Position numbers and translations under genes: made by a program
Notes under the pieces: model-generated
Database searches by the model: none
The model's input: only the letters and a program-made list of their open reading frames with translations
What the model was told of the DNA's origin: nothing
Assembly: GCA_019635715.1 (NCBI GenBank)
Contig: JAHBYY010000021.1
Location: 1-57,433 of the forward strand
DNA length: 57,433 nt
From: Rhizobiaceae bacterium
GTDB taxonomy: Bacteria; Pseudomonadota; Alphaproteobacteria; Rhizobiales; Rhizobiaceae
Direction: 5' to 3'
Shown here: positions 16,293 through 25,904 of the stretch, piece after piece
Numbering within the stretch: position 1 is the stretch's first letter
How the letters are laid out: every line of letters starts with the position of its first letter

Positions 16293-17825
16293 ATGCAGAC
16301 CCAAGTGACTGCGGAGGACGGCGCTCGCCGTCCTCCGGCACTTCAGATGACCGGCATCGCCAAGCGTTTTGCCGGCGTCCATGCGCTGAAGGGCGTCGAT
16401 CTCAGCCTGCGCGGCGGCGAAGTTCACGCGCTTCTCGGTGAGAACGGCGCCGGCAAGTCCACCCTGATGAAGGTGATGTTCGGCATCGTGCAGCCGGACG
16501 AGGGCCGGATCTCGCTCGATCCGATCGGCGCCGTGCGCATCGACGGACCCCGCGATGCGCTGGCGATCGGCATCGGCCTGGTCAGCCAGGAACTCAGCCT
16601 GGTGCCGCAGCTCGACGTCGCCCAGAACATCTTTCTCGGCCGCACCCGCGGGCTGAAGCTGGTGCCGCGCCGCGACTTCCGCCGCCAGGCACGAGAAATC
16701 CTCGACGACCTCGCACCGCATCTTCAAATCGACACGCCGGTGTCGGCGCTCGGCATGGCCGACCGGCAACTGGTCGAGATCAGCCGCACGCTGGCGCGCG
16801 GCGGCCGCATCATCGCCTTCGACGAGCCGACCTCCAGCCTGACCCCGGCGGAGCAGGAAAGCCTGTTCGCAGTCATCCGGCGCCTCAAGGCGGCAGGCAA
16901 GGCCATCGTCTACATTTCGCACCGGATGAACGAGATCCGCGCCATTGCCGATCGCGTGACCATCCTGCGCGACGGCGAAGTCGTCGCCTCCGGGCCGATC
17001 GGCGACTATTCCGAAGCCCGGCTCAACGAGCTGATCGCCGGCCGCGAACTGTCGCGCGAGATGAGCACGGAGAAGCCTGCCCCGCTTCGGGCGATCCCCG
17101 TGCTCGAGCTGCGCAACATTTCGACCGCGCGCATCAGGAATGTCAGCCTCGCGGTCGGGGCCGGCGAGATCTTCGGCCTTTCCGGCCTTGTCGGCTCCGG
17201 CCGTTCGGCGATCCTGCGGGCCTGTTTCGGCATCGACCCGCTGCTCTCCGGCGAGATCACCGTCGGCGGCGCCGGCGTCGCGCTCGGCAAACCGGCCGAC
17301 GCGATGCGGGCGGGGATCGCCCTCATTCCCGAAGACCGCCGGGGTCATGCCATCGTTCCGATGACGGATGTCGAGCGCAATTTCGGTCTGGGCAACCATG
17401 ATCGCTTCGCGTCGTTCGGCGTGATCAAGGGCGCTGAACGGCGGCGCGCCGCCAGGCGCTATGTCGATGAGCTGCACATACGGCCACCGGCAATCGGCAC
17501 CGAGATGCGCAACCTTTCCGGCGGCAACCAGCAAAAGGTGGTCATCGCCCGCTGGCTGGCGACGGGCGCGCGCGTCTTCCTGTTCGACGAGCCGACGCGC
17601 GGCATCGACGTGGGCGCCAAGGCGGAGATCTATGCGCTGCTGCGCAGGCTTGCCGCCGACGGCGCGGCACTGCTCGTCGTGTCGTCGGAACTGCCGGAAC
17701 TCCTGCTGATCTGCCACCGCATCGGCATCATCAGCGGCGGACGCCTGCGCACGATCGTCGACAACGACGCCGGCCTGACCGAGGAGCGGCTCATCGCGCT
17801 CGCTGCCAGAGAGGACAATCCGTGA
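16293..17825 (+). CDS. sugar-type ABC transporter ATPase (double NBD, RbsA-like)
   Basis: The 510-residue protein contains two ABC domains. The first (about 17-235) has Walker A GENGAGKST, a degenerate signature MADRQLVEISR and Walker B RIIAFDEPTSSL. The second (about 265-500) has a Walker A that departs from consensus (GLVGSGRSA), but an intact signature LSGGNQQKVV and Walker B VFLFDEPTRGIDVG. Asymmetry of this type is normal for RbsA/MglA-class ATPases. It starts 6 bases after the binding-protein stop and overlaps the permease gene by four bases. Confidence 0.95.
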   Translation: MQTQVTAEDGARRPPALQMTGIAKRFAGVHALKGVDLSLRGGEVHALLGENGAGKSTLMKVMFGIVQPDEGRISLDPIGAVRIDGPRDALAIGIGLVSQELSLVPQLDVAQNIFLGRTRGLKLVPRRDFRRQAREILDDLAPHLQIDTPVSALGMADRQLVEISRTLARGGRIIAFDEPTSSLTPAEQESLFAVIRRLKAAGKAIVYISHRMNEIRAIADRVTILRDGEVVASGPIGDYSEARLNELIAGRELSREMSTEKPAPLRAIPVLELRNISTARIRNVSLAVGAGEIFGLSGLVGSGRSAILRACFGIDPLLSGEITVGGAGVALGKPADAMRAGIALIPEDRRGHAIVPMTDVERNFGLGNHDRFASFGVIKGAERRRAARRYVDELHIRPPAIGTEMRNLSGGNQQKVVIARWLATGARVFLFDEPTRGIDVGAKAEIYALLRRLAADGAALLVVSSELPELLLICHRIGIISGGRLRTIVDNDAGLTEERLIALAAREDNP

Positions 17826-18808
17826 CCGATCTCACCTCCCCGCCGCAGACGGACGCGCCCGACCAAAAGCCAGCCGCCACGCCGAGGCGCGGCGATGTTC
17901 TGCGCAAGGCAAGCGTGGCGATCGGCTGCGTGGCGCTGTTCCTTGTATTCTCCGTGCTGACCAGCACCTTCTACCAGCCGTCCAACCTGATCGACATCAT
18001 GCTGCAGTCGTCGATCAACGCGGTGATCGCCGTGGGCATGACGCTGGTCATCATGACCAAGGGCATCGATCTGTCGGTCGGCTCGATCGTCGGCCTGTCC
18101 AGCATGGTGGCGGCCGACATGCTGTCGCACGGGCTGCTGGCCGGGATCGGCGCCGGCCTGCTGGTCGGGCTGGTCTGCGGCCTGCTCAACGGCGTGCTGA
18201 TCGCCAGGCTGAAGCTGCCCGACTTCATCGTGACGCTGGGCACGCTCAGCATCTTCCGGGGCGCGGCGCTGATCTACACCGACGGCCAGCCGATCTACGG
18301 GCTGCCGAAGGAGTTCCGCGCCATATTCGCCGGTCGCCTGTTCGACATCCCGACGCCTGTGCTGCTTGCCTTGGCGGTGGCCGCTCTCGCCTACCTGCTG
18401 GTTCGCTACACTGCGCTGGGCGAGCAGATCGTCGCCATCGGCGGCAACGAGGAAGCGGCCAGGCTGTCCGGCGTCAACATCGAAAGGGTGAAGATCACCG
18501 TCTATACGATTTCGGGCGCGCTTTCGAGCCTCGCCGGCTTCGTGCTGATCGCCCGCATCGGCGCCGCCGAGCCGATCGGCGGCAACGGTTTTGAACTGCA
18601 GGCGATCGGCTCCGCGGTCATCGGCGGAGCGAGCCTGTTCGGCGGCGTCGGCAATCCGCTGGGGTCGCTGGTCGGCGCGCTGACGCTCGGCGGCTTGCAG
18701 AACGGCCTCACACTGATGAACGTCCCGTCCTTCTGGCAGTATGTCGCTTCGGGCACCGTCGTCATCCTCGCCGTCTTCGCCGACCAGTGGACACGCAAGC
18801 GCGGATGA
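17822..18808 (+). CDS. sugar-type ABC transporter permease (RbsC-like)
   Basis: This 328-residue membrane protein has about 8-10 hydrophobic segments and the RbsC family motifs VIAVGMTLVIMTKGIDLSVG, LKLPDFIVTLGTLSIFRGAA and ALGEQIVAIGGNEEAARLSG. The last resembles the cytoplasmic coupling loop that contacts the ATPase. It overlaps the ATPase gene before it and the amidohydrolase gene after it (ATGA), indicating tight translational coupling of all four genes. Confidence 0.94.
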   Translation: MTDLTSPPQTDAPDQKPAATPRRGDVLRKASVAIGCVALFLVFSVLTSTFYQPSNLIDIMLQSSINAVIAVGMTLVIMTKGIDLSVGSIVGLSSMVAADMLSHGLLAGIGAGLLVGLVCGLLNGVLIARLKLPDFIVTLGTLSIFRGAALIYTDGQPIYGLPKEFRAIFAGRLFDIPTPVLLALAVAALAYLLVRYTALGEQIVAIGGNEEAARLSGVNIERVKITVYTISGALSSLAGFVLIARIGAAEPIGGNGFELQAIGSAVIGGASLFGGVGNPLGSLVGALTLGGLQNGLTLMNVPSFWQYVASGTVVILAVFADQWTRKRG

Positions 18809-19713
18809 AGACGTTCGATGAAGACTGGGCGATCGTCGACACGCACCAGCATTTCCAGAGCCTTTCCGACGCCGCCTATCCGTGGCTTGACCCCGAAAGA
18901 CCGGAGCCGCTGGAAGGCGACCTTTCGCCGATCCGCCGCGACTATCTTCCCGCCGACTACCGCCGCGACATGGAAGGGCTCGGCATCGTCAAGACGGTGC
19001 ATGTGCAGAACGGACGCAACCCGCACGACCCGCTCGACGAGACGCGCTGGCTGAGTGCCCTTGCCGAGCGCGAAGGCATGCCCGACGCCATCGTCGCCCA
19101 TGCCGACCTGGCCATGCCGGAGGTCGGGCGCCTTCTGGAAGCCCATGCCGCCTTCCCGCGGGTGCGCGGCATCCGCCAGATTCTCAACTGGCACGACGAT
19201 CCGCGCCTGCGCAGCGCCCCCGCCCCTGACCTCATGGAGAACGCGAACTGGCGCGCCGGTTTTGCGCGGCTTGCGCCGCTCGGCCTGAGCTTCGACCTGC
19301 AGCTCTACTGGCCGCAATTCGACATGGCGCTGGCGCTGGCGCGTGCCTTTCCGGAGACCGCGATCGTGCTCGAACATTTCGGCATGGTCGCAGACCGCAG
19401 CCCTGAAGGCCTGGCGTCATGGCGGGCGGCGATGAAGCGCCTGGCCGGGTCAGCCAATGTCAGCGTCAAGCTCTCGGGCTTTGGACTGGGTGATCCCGCC
19501 TGGACGGCCGATTCCGTGCTGCCGCTGCTTCGCCATGCGATCGACGTCTTTGGACCGGCCCGCACGATGGTCGGGACCAACATGCCGGTCGACCTCATCT
19601 TTGCGCCGCCGTCGCGCATCGTGTCGGTCATTCGAGCTGCCGTCGCGGACCTGTCCGAAGACGAACGCGTGGCCGTGCTGCGGGCCAATGCGCAGCGCAT
19701 CTACAGGCTGTAG
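18805..19713 (+). CDS. amidohydrolase-2 family hydrolase (lactonase-like)
   Basis: The 302-residue protein is a TIM-barrel metal hydrolase of the COG3618/PF04909 type. It begins with the metal motif VDTHQHF, followed by HVQNGRNPHDPLDE, the barrel strands RGIRQILNWHDD and SFDLQLYWPQ, and VLEHFGM. Relatives hydrolyse sugar lactones (L-fucono- or L-rhamnono-lactone) or 2-pyrone-4,6-dicarboxylate. Coupling by ATGA overlap to a sugar transporter permease supports a lactonase that acts on the imported sugar's oxidation product. The specific substrate cannot be read from the sequence. Confidence 0.82.
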   Translation: MKTFDEDWAIVDTHQHFQSLSDAAYPWLDPERPEPLEGDLSPIRRDYLPADYRRDMEGLGIVKTVHVQNGRNPHDPLDETRWLSALAEREGMPDAIVAHADLAMPEVGRLLEAHAAFPRVRGIRQILNWHDDPRLRSAPAPDLMENANWRAGFARLAPLGLSFDLQLYWPQFDMALALARAFPETAIVLEHFGMVADRSPEGLASWRAAMKRLAGSANVSVKLSGFGLGDPAWTADSVLPLLRHAIDVFGPARTMVGTNMPVDLIFAPPSRIVSVIRAAVADLSEDERVAVLRANAQRIYRL

Positions 19714-19901
19714 GTCGCGCAACCCGCTGGACGCGCGCCTGCCGTCGCCCTGCCTGCGGGTGATGAACGGCTCCGTGTTTGCATCGAAGGGCCGGAATTG
19801 CCGGGTCATTGTCGGCCGACATTTTGCTTGCGACCGGGCTTGTCCTCCGTAGCCTGCTGGTTGAAGACGCCGGCAACGCGCCGCCGTGAGCCTGGAGCGA
19901 G

Positions 19902-20969
19902 ATGACGCCGGAACCTGCCCCCTATGTCGGAGCCATGTCGGCCTTCGCGCTGGCCGACCTCGGCGGGCACGACCGCGTCACGCTGGCGCAGAACGAGAGC
20001 GCCTTTCCGCCGAGTCCGCTTGCGATCGCGGCGGGTTGCGCGGCGGCGGCGCGCAGCCATCTCTATCCCGATCCGGACTGGACGCTGCTGCGCGACGCGC
20101 TGGCGCGCGCCTATTCGGTCGACCGCGATCTCATCCTGTGCGGCAACGGCTCGATGGACCTGATCGCCTGCACGATCCGCGCTTTCGCCCATGCGGGCAG
20201 CGAGGTGCTGGCGACCGACTATGCCTACAATTTCTCCGCCGCGGCGACCGCCCAGGCCGGCGCGGTCTTCGTCAAGGCCAGGGAAGCGGACTTCATCGTC
20301 TCGGTCGACGCGATGCTCGGCGCCGTCACACCCGCCACGCGCGTGGCCTTCGTCTGCAATCCCGGCAACCCGACCGGCACCCGCATCGCCAATTCCGAGA
20401 TCGTCCGGCTGAGGGCAGGCCTGCACCCCGACATCCTGCTGGTCGTCGACCAGGCCTATGGCGAGTTCGACGACCAGGATCCGCGGCCGATCTTCGACCT
20501 CGTGGCGCGCGGCGACACGGTGGTGCTGCGCACCCTGTCGAAGGCCTACGGGCTGGCCGGCGCACGCGTCGGCTGGGGCCTTTTTCCGCCTGCCATCGCG
20601 GCCGAGGTGCGGAAGATGCAGAATTCGAACGGCGTGACCACCGTAAGCCTTGCGATGGCGGTCGCGGCGGTCGACGACCAGGGCTATATGCGCCGTATCG
20701 TCTCGCAAACAGCGGCGATCCGGGATCGCTTCGCCGCTGGGCTGCGTCAGGCGGGCCTTGAGGTGATCCCGGGCAGCACAAACTTCTTGCTGGTACGCCT
20801 CTCGGACCCGGAGGCCGCCCGGGCTACCGAACGGTCGCTGCGCGAGGCGGGCGTCATCGTGCGCGGCGTCGGCGGCTACGGGCTGGCAGACTGCCTGCGT
20901 ATCACAATCGGGCCGGAGGAGGTGATGAGCCGTGTCCTCGGTCTGCTTGTCGGCAGCTTTGCTGCATAG
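19902..20969 (+). CDS. class I/II aminotransferase, HisC-like
   Basis: This 355-residue fold-type I PLP enzyme has the histidinol-phosphate aminotransferase pattern: LAQNESAFPPSP near the N-terminus, GNGSMDLI, the phosphate/PLP segment FVCNPGNPTGT, VDQAYGEFD and the lysine motif TLSKAYGLAGARVGWG. The C-terminal arginine region RITIGPEEVM fits carboxylate binding. HisC paralogues in accessory loci often act on aromatic or other amino acids or phosphonates, so a biosynthetic histidine role is uncertain. It follows the lactonase gene after 188 bp without a gene, so it may have its own promoter. Confidence 0.85.
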   Translation: MTPEPAPYVGAMSAFALADLGGHDRVTLAQNESAFPPSPLAIAAGCAAAARSHLYPDPDWTLLRDALARAYSVDRDLILCGNGSMDLIACTIRAFAHAGSEVLATDYAYNFSAAATAQAGAVFVKAREADFIVSVDAMLGAVTPATRVAFVCNPGNPTGTRIANSEIVRLRAGLHPDILLVVDQAYGEFDDQDPRPIFDLVARGDTVVLRTLSKAYGLAGARVGWGLFPPAIAAEVRKMQNSNGVTTVSLAMAVAAVDDQGYMRRIVSQTAAIRDRFAAGLRQAGLEVIPGSTNFLLVRLSDPEAARATERSLREAGVIVRGVGGYGLADCLRITIGPEEVMSRVLGLLVGSFAA

Positions 20970-21000
20970 CGCGCAAGTGATCGGATCGTCGGACCGTCGC

Positions 21001-21156
21001 GTCGGACTTGCGCCCCCTCCACCATTTCATGGTCGTCCTTCGGACCCCCCGCTTCGCAGGGGAGGATTGGCGGTGCCGCATGCACGCCCTCAATCCTCCC
21101 CCGTTTACGGGGAGAGGGGGACCGCCGAAGGCGGTGGAGGGGGCGCGTAAGTCCGA
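21001..21156. repeat. imperfect palindromic intergenic repeat
   Basis: Outer arms at about 21001-21023 (GTCGGACTTGCGCCCCCTCC...) and 21133-21156 are inverted copies with a two-base length difference. Inner arms GGGGAGGATTG (21059-21069) and CAATCCTCCCC (21091-21101) are exactly complementary. It lies between the convergent aminotransferase and dimethylglycine-dehydrogenase-type genes, where it could end transcription from both sides. Confidence 0.75.
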
Positions 21157-21200
21157 TCAAAGCCAACCGGTCGAGGTACGACCGCCGCAGGCCAGCCGAA

Positions 21201-23621
21201 TCAGGCGCGCAGGCGCTTTCCTTCCGGGTCGAAGGGCGGCTCCCTGAGCAGCACGGCTTCGTGCGGGCGGCCGAGGATCGCCACGGACACCGTATCGCCG
21301 GGCTTGGCCATGCCCGCCTTGATGTAGCCCAGCGCCAGCGACTTGCCGACGAAATAGCCATAGGCGCCTGACGAAACCTGGCCGATCGGCGTGCCGTCGG
21401 GGAGGAAGATCGGCTCGCCGCCGGTCGCATCGGCGTCCACCGCCTCGACCGAGAGCATGATGAACTCGTCGCGCGCCGGCTTGCCGGCGATGCCGGCATA
21501 GGCGTCGCGATTGAGGAAGTCGCCCTTGTCCATCTTGACCAGCCGGTCGAGATGCACCTCCTGCGGCCAGTATTCCGGCGAATATTCGCGGCTCCAACTG
21601 CCATAGCCCTTCTCGACGCGCAGCGACATCAGGGCGCGCGAGCCGACGGGCCCTGCCCCCAAATCCTTGCCGGCTTCGAGAAGCGCCGCGTAGAGCGCGA
21701 CCTGATCCTCGGCGGCGCAGTGCAGCTCCCAGCCGAGATCGCCGGTGAACGACACGCGCAGGGCCACCGCCTCCACTCCACCGACCGTGACGCGGCGCGA
21801 GCGCATGAACGGAAACGCCTCGGTCGACAGGTCGGCGTTGGTCAGCCGTTGCAGCAGTTCGCGAGATTGCGGGCCGGCGACGTTGAAGCCACACATCGCC
21901 TCCGTCACGGAGCGGAACGTCGTGCCCTGCGGCAGCGGCACCGCCTTGAAGAAGCGCTGGTGGAAGCGCTCGGCCATACCGGAGCCGATCACCATGAACG
22001 CGTCGTCCGCGAGCTTCGTCACCGTGAAATCGCCGGCGATGCCGCCGCGCTTGCCGATCAGCGGCGTCAGGCAGGAGCGGCCGACCTCGGTCGGCATGCG
22101 GTTGGCGAGCAGCGCGTTCAGCCAGGCCTCGGCGCCCGGACCCTTCACCTCGTATTTCGCGTAGTTGGAGATGTCGATGATGCCGGCGCGCTCGCGCAGC
22201 ATCCTGGCCTCGCGCCCGACCGGCTCCCACCAGTTCTGCCGCTTGAAGCCGATCGTCTCCTCGCGCGGCTCTCCCTCGGCCGCGAACCACAGCGGGTGCT
22301 CCCAGCCGAAATTGAGGCCGAACACGCCGCCCATCTCCTTCTGCATCGCATAGGCGGGACGCGTGCGCACCGGCCGGCCGGCGGCGCGCTCCTCATTGGG
22401 GAAATGGATCTTGAAACGGTGGCTGTACTGGTCGTGGACGCGCGCCTTGGTGAAGGCCTTGCCGGCCCAATGGCCGAAGCGGGCCATGTCCCAGCCGAAC
22501 ATGTCGAGCGTCGGCTCGCCCTCGATCATCCACTCGGCCGCCAGCTTGCCCATTCCGCCGGACTGCGAGAAGCCGGGGATGATGCCGTTGCAGCAGAAGT
22601 AGTTGGAGAGCTCCGGCACCGGGCCGAACAGCACGGCGCTGTCGGGCGACCAGATCATCGGGCCGTTGATGACCCGCTTGACGCCCGCCGTGCCGACCGC
22701 CGGCACGCGGGCGATGGCGCGCAGCATGTTCTCCTCGATGCGCTCGAGGTCGTCGGGAAAGAGTTCGTGGCCGAAGTCCTGCGGCGTTCCGTCCTCGGCC
22801 CAGAACTTCATGTTGCGCTCATAGGCGCCGATCAGCAGGCCGAGCCCTTCCTGACGGCAGTAATATTCGCCGTCGCGGTCGGCGACGGACGGCAGACGGC
22901 GCCCGAGCGCGGCGATCTCGGGAATCGTCTCGGTGACGAAATACTGGTGCTCGGTTGGGATGAGGGGCAGTTCGAGGCCGGCCATCCTCGCCACCTCGCG
23001 GCCCCACAGGCCGCCGGCATTGACCACCCATTTCGTGTGGATGTCGTCGTTCGGCGTGCGCACGATCCAACTGCCGTCGGCTTGCGCCTCCGTGGCGATC
23101 GCCGGCGTGAACCGGTGGATCTCCGCGCCGCGCTGCCGGGCGCCGGCGGCATAGGCCATGGTGACGCCGGACGGGTCGACATTGCCGCCCTCCGGCTCGT
23201 ACATGATGCAGCGTATGCCGTCGAAATCGACCAGCGGATGCAGGCGCTCCGCCTCGTCGCGGCCGATCTCGTAGAAATTCATCCTGTAGCGGCGCGCCTT
23301 GGCCTCCTGCAGGCGAAGCTGGTGCTCACGCGCCTCGGTCTGCGCGAGATAGAGCGAGCCGGGCTGGAAGATGCCGCAGCTCTGGCCGGTCTCCTTCTCC
23401 AGCTCCTTGTAGAGCCCCATCGTGTAGTGCTGCAGCCGGCTGATGTTGGTGACGTCGTGCAGGCCGTGGATGTTGGCGGCTGCGTGCCAGGTCGAGCCGG
23501 AGGTCAGCTCGTCGCGCTCCAGCAGGACGGACTCCGTCCAGCCAAGTTTGGCGAGATGGTAGAGGATCGAGCAGCCGATCAGACCGCCGCCGATCACTAC
23601 TGCCTGTGCATGGGTACGCAT
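21201..23621 (-). CDS. dimethylglycine dehydrogenase-type FAD/folate oxidoreductase
   Basis: The 806-residue protein has the full DMGDH/SarDH layout. An N-terminal FAD-binding fold (AVVIGGGLIGCSILYHLAKL) is followed by the motif SGSTWHAAAN, whose His46 matches the covalent FAD attachment site of this family. A middle FAO domain and C-terminal GcvT-like folate domains (about 420-800, with WLNALLANRMPTEVGR, FNVAGPQSRELLQRLT and FTGDLGWELH) follow. Such enzymes demethylate N,N-dimethylglycine or sarcosine and pass the one-carbon unit to tetrahydrofolate. It starts at ATG 23621, since preceding in-frame residues are not family-like. Its neighbours (bet genes, soxBDAG, MttB-type) support a glycine-betaine-related role. 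N-methylproline-type substrates are possible. Confidence 0.9.
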   Translation of the reverse strand: MRTHAQAVVIGGGLIGCSILYHLAKLGWTESVLLERDELTSGSTWHAAANIHGLHDVTNISRLQHYTMGLYKELEKETGQSCGIFQPGSLYLAQTEAREHQLRLQEAKARRYRMNFYEIGRDEAERLHPLVDFDGIRCIMYEPEGGNVDPSGVTMAYAAGARQRGAEIHRFTPAIATEAQADGSWIVRTPNDDIHTKWVVNAGGLWGREVARMAGLELPLIPTEHQYFVTETIPEIAALGRRLPSVADRDGEYYCRQEGLGLLIGAYERNMKFWAEDGTPQDFGHELFPDDLERIEENMLRAIARVPAVGTAGVKRVINGPMIWSPDSAVLFGPVPELSNYFCCNGIIPGFSQSGGMGKLAAEWMIEGEPTLDMFGWDMARFGHWAGKAFTKARVHDQYSHRFKIHFPNEERAAGRPVRTRPAYAMQKEMGGVFGLNFGWEHPLWFAAEGEPREETIGFKRQNWWEPVGREARMLRERAGIIDISNYAKYEVKGPGAEAWLNALLANRMPTEVGRSCLTPLIGKRGGIAGDFTVTKLADDAFMVIGSGMAERFHQRFFKAVPLPQGTTFRSVTEAMCGFNVAGPQSRELLQRLTNADLSTEAFPFMRSRRVTVGGVEAVALRVSFTGDLGWELHCAAEDQVALYAALLEAGKDLGAGPVGSRALMSLRVEKGYGSWSREYSPEYWPQEVHLDRLVKMDKGDFLNRDAYAGIAGKPARDEFIMLSVEAVDADATGGEPIFLPDGTPIGQVSSGAYGYFVGKSLALGYIKAGMAKPGDTVSVAILGRPHEAVLLREPPFDPEGKRLRA

Positions 23622-24024
23622 ATGTCGGCTTCTCTTTCTGTCTTCGCGTCGTCCCGCGACGACGGGCGCGGCCATGCGTCCATGCCCGGCCGATGCTCTG
23701 CGTCACGCGTTCGTAGGGTCGTCAACGGCTGCCGACGAACCTGTCGGCAGCATTCGGTCGCCGGTCGGCGGAAAAGATCCCTGTCAGTGCTCCGTTCCTC
23801 CCGGAGCCCGCGGGCGGCTGTTCCGTCGTCTGCCGATCATATTGGGGCCGGCTGCTCCAGGGAAGGCGGCGGGCGCTGCCGGCCACCCTCAAGCCGGCCT
23901 TGCGAGGCCAAATAATTCGGTGCCAATGACGAGCCGGCGCGGAGCCGTGCAGCCGGGTCGCTGCGTGCAGGCACCCTGCGGCCCCCGATGTCGCCGGGAG
24001 GCCGCAGGGCGATCGCGCCGCGCC
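23622..24024. other. 403-bp gap with a terminator-like hairpin
   Basis: No gene is supported here. At 23974-24009 a 10-bp stem (CCCTGCGGCC / GGCCGCAGGG, 16-base loop) lies 15 bases after the end of the minus-strand solute-binding-protein gene and is probably its terminator, though without a T-run. The rest, nearer the dehydrogenase gene, must contain that gene's promoter. No clear operator can be seen. Confidence 0.5.
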
Positions 24025-25680
24025 TTACTTGTCGAGCCAGACCTTCTCCATGTGCAGCTCGAAGGTCTGGTGCATCCTGAGGTTCTTCACATAGGGCGCG
24101 TGGTGGCGGTAGAGCGAGCGCCAGAACGGCTGGATGATCACGCCGGAGTCCTGCAGGATCGTCTCGAGGTCCTTCATGATCTCGCGGCGCTTCTCGACGT
24201 CGGCGATGGCCAGCGCCTGGGCGAGCTTGGCGTCGAACTCCGGGTTCGAGTAGGCGCTCTCGTTCCAGGCCTCGCCGCTCTTGTAGGCCAGCACCAGCAC
24301 CTGCACGCCGAGCGGGCGCATGCCCCACTCCGTCGTCGACCACGGGTACTTCGTCCAGTCGTTCCAGAAGGACGAGCCGGGGACGATCGTGCGCTTGATC
24401 TTGAAGCCGCATTCGCGCAGTTGCGCCGCGATGACGTCGGCCGGATCCTTCACATACTCGGCCTCGTAGGAGATCAGTTCGAACTCGTGGTCCTGCATCC
24501 CCGACTCGGCCAGCAGCGCCTTGGCCTTCTCGACGTCGCGCGGCACCTTCGGCAGTTCGTAATATTCCGGATGGATCGGGCAGACGTGGTGGTTCTCGCC
24601 GACCGTGCCGGCATCGTTGTAGCCCAGCTTGAGGATCGTCGCATTGTCGCAGCCGATCTGGATGGCGTTGCGGATGCGCTTGTCCTCGTAGGGCTTGTTG
24701 TTGATGTTGGTGCGGATGGTGATCGTGCCGGCGGTCACGACGTCCTCGGTCACCAGGCCCATGCTTTCCAGCAACTGAACCGCCTGGCCCGTCGTCTGGT
24801 AGTTGGCGTCGATCTCGCCGGATTCGAAGGCCGAGATGATGGCATTGCCGGCGGCTTCCGCGCCGTAGTCGGTGAAGTCGACGCCGTCGAGATAGGGCTC
24901 GCCGCCAAACCAGGTGAAATCCTTGCGGCGGCGCACCGACGCCGAGACGCCGGTCTGGTAGGAGGTGATCTCAAAGGGGCCGGTGCCGGGCGTGTTCAGC
25001 ATGTCGGCGCCGTTCTTCTCGAAATCGCGGTGCACGATGATCGCCGGATAGTCGGCGAAGCCGGGAACGATGGTGATGTCCGACTGGTTGCACTTCAGCT
25101 TCACCGTATGGTCGTCGACCTTGGTGATGGCGCCGGCCGCCGCCTTGTTGGTCGCAGGGTCGATCAGCGCGCCCATGCGGCCGGCCATCGAGTTGCCGTC
25201 GACCGCTTTGTCGCACCAGCGCTCGATGTTGTACATGACGTCCTCGGCGATGAAATCGTCGCCGTTCGACCATTTCACGCCCTTGCGCAGGTGCAGCGTG
25301 TACTCGGTCGCGTCGTCGTTGACGTCCCAGCTTTCCAGGAGCTGCGGTTCGAAGGTGAAATCGAGCGCGTAGCGGATCAGGTAGTCGTTGGCCTGCCGGC
25401 TGACGTTGGAGATCTCGTTCCAGTCCCAGGCACGCGGATCCTTCATGTCCTTGATGATCATCTGCATCTTGAGGATGCCGCCCTTCTTGGGCGTCTCCTG
25501 GGCGATCGCCTTGGTCGGCGCCGCCAGGCCGAGCATCGAGTAGGCGAGCGCCGTCGAGGCGCCCATCGCGCTGGCCATGGCAAGGAACTCGCGCCGGTCC
25601 ATGCGACCGCTTTTCGCCTCTTCGGCATATGCCTCGATGACCGCCGGGACGCGATCACCATTGCTTCTGAAAATCGTCAT
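24025..25680 (-). CDS. peptide/nickel-type ABC transporter substrate-binding protein, Tat-like signal
   Basis: The 551-residue protein is a family 5 (DppA/OppA-type) binding protein. The N-terminal [18 protein letters not shown] is a twin-arginine type signal preceded by 26 residues, and the mature protein begins near [12 protein letters not shown]. Body motifs are typical: [33 protein letters not shown] and [14 protein letters not shown]. It is preceded by GGGAG. No permease or ATPase genes are adjacent, so it is an orphan that must use a system encoded elsewhere. Its place between the dehydrogenase and the LysR gene suggests capture of a methylated amine, amino acid or peptide. Confidence 0.9.
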   Translation of the reverse strand: MTIFRSNGDRVPAVIEAYAEEAKSGRMDRREFLAMASAMGASTALAYSMLGLAAPTKAIAQETPKKGGILKMQMIIKDMKDPRAWDWNEISNVSRQANDYLIRYALDFTFEPQLLESWDVNDDATEYTLHLRKGVKWSNGDDFIAEDVMYNIERWCDKAVDGNSMAGRMGALIDPATNKAAAGAITKVDDHTVKLKCNQSDITIVPGFADYPAIIVHRDFEKNGADMLNTPGTGPFEITSYQTGVSASVRRRKDFTWFGGEPYLDGVDFTDYGAEAAGNAIISAFESGEIDANYQTTGQAVQLLESMGLVTEDVVTAGTITIRTNINNKPYEDKRIRNAIQIGCDNATILKLGYNDAGTVGENHHVCPIHPEYYELPKVPRDVEKAKALLAESGMQDHEFELISYEAEYVKDPADVIAAQLRECGFKIKRTIVPGSSFWNDWTKYPWSTTEWGMRPLGVQVLVLAYKSGEAWNESAYSNPEFDAKLAQALAIADVEKRREIMKDLETILQDSGVIIQPFWRSLYRHHAPYVKNLRMHQTFELHMEKVWLDK

Positions 25681-25904
25681 CGTGACACTCCCATTGGGGC
25701 TTTGCGCCCATTGTCGTAGCGGATGCTGCAACGCACATAGTACAGGGGAGTCGAAATCTCGGAAGGGTCCATGGGCCGTCGCGAGCCGCCCCATGCCCTA
25801 AAAAAACTGTGTCACTGCCGCGCCGATTCTTTCGGAAAGCCCGGTTCCCCGGTGCTGTAGGGCTCGAAAAGCCGAGTGCTCGGCGGGTGCGCAGACGCAT
25901 CCGC

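Noticed and set aside
15105-17717. 870-codon minus-strand frame opposite the ABC genes
   Set aside because: It spans two well-supported genes on the other strand and shows no recognisable domain.
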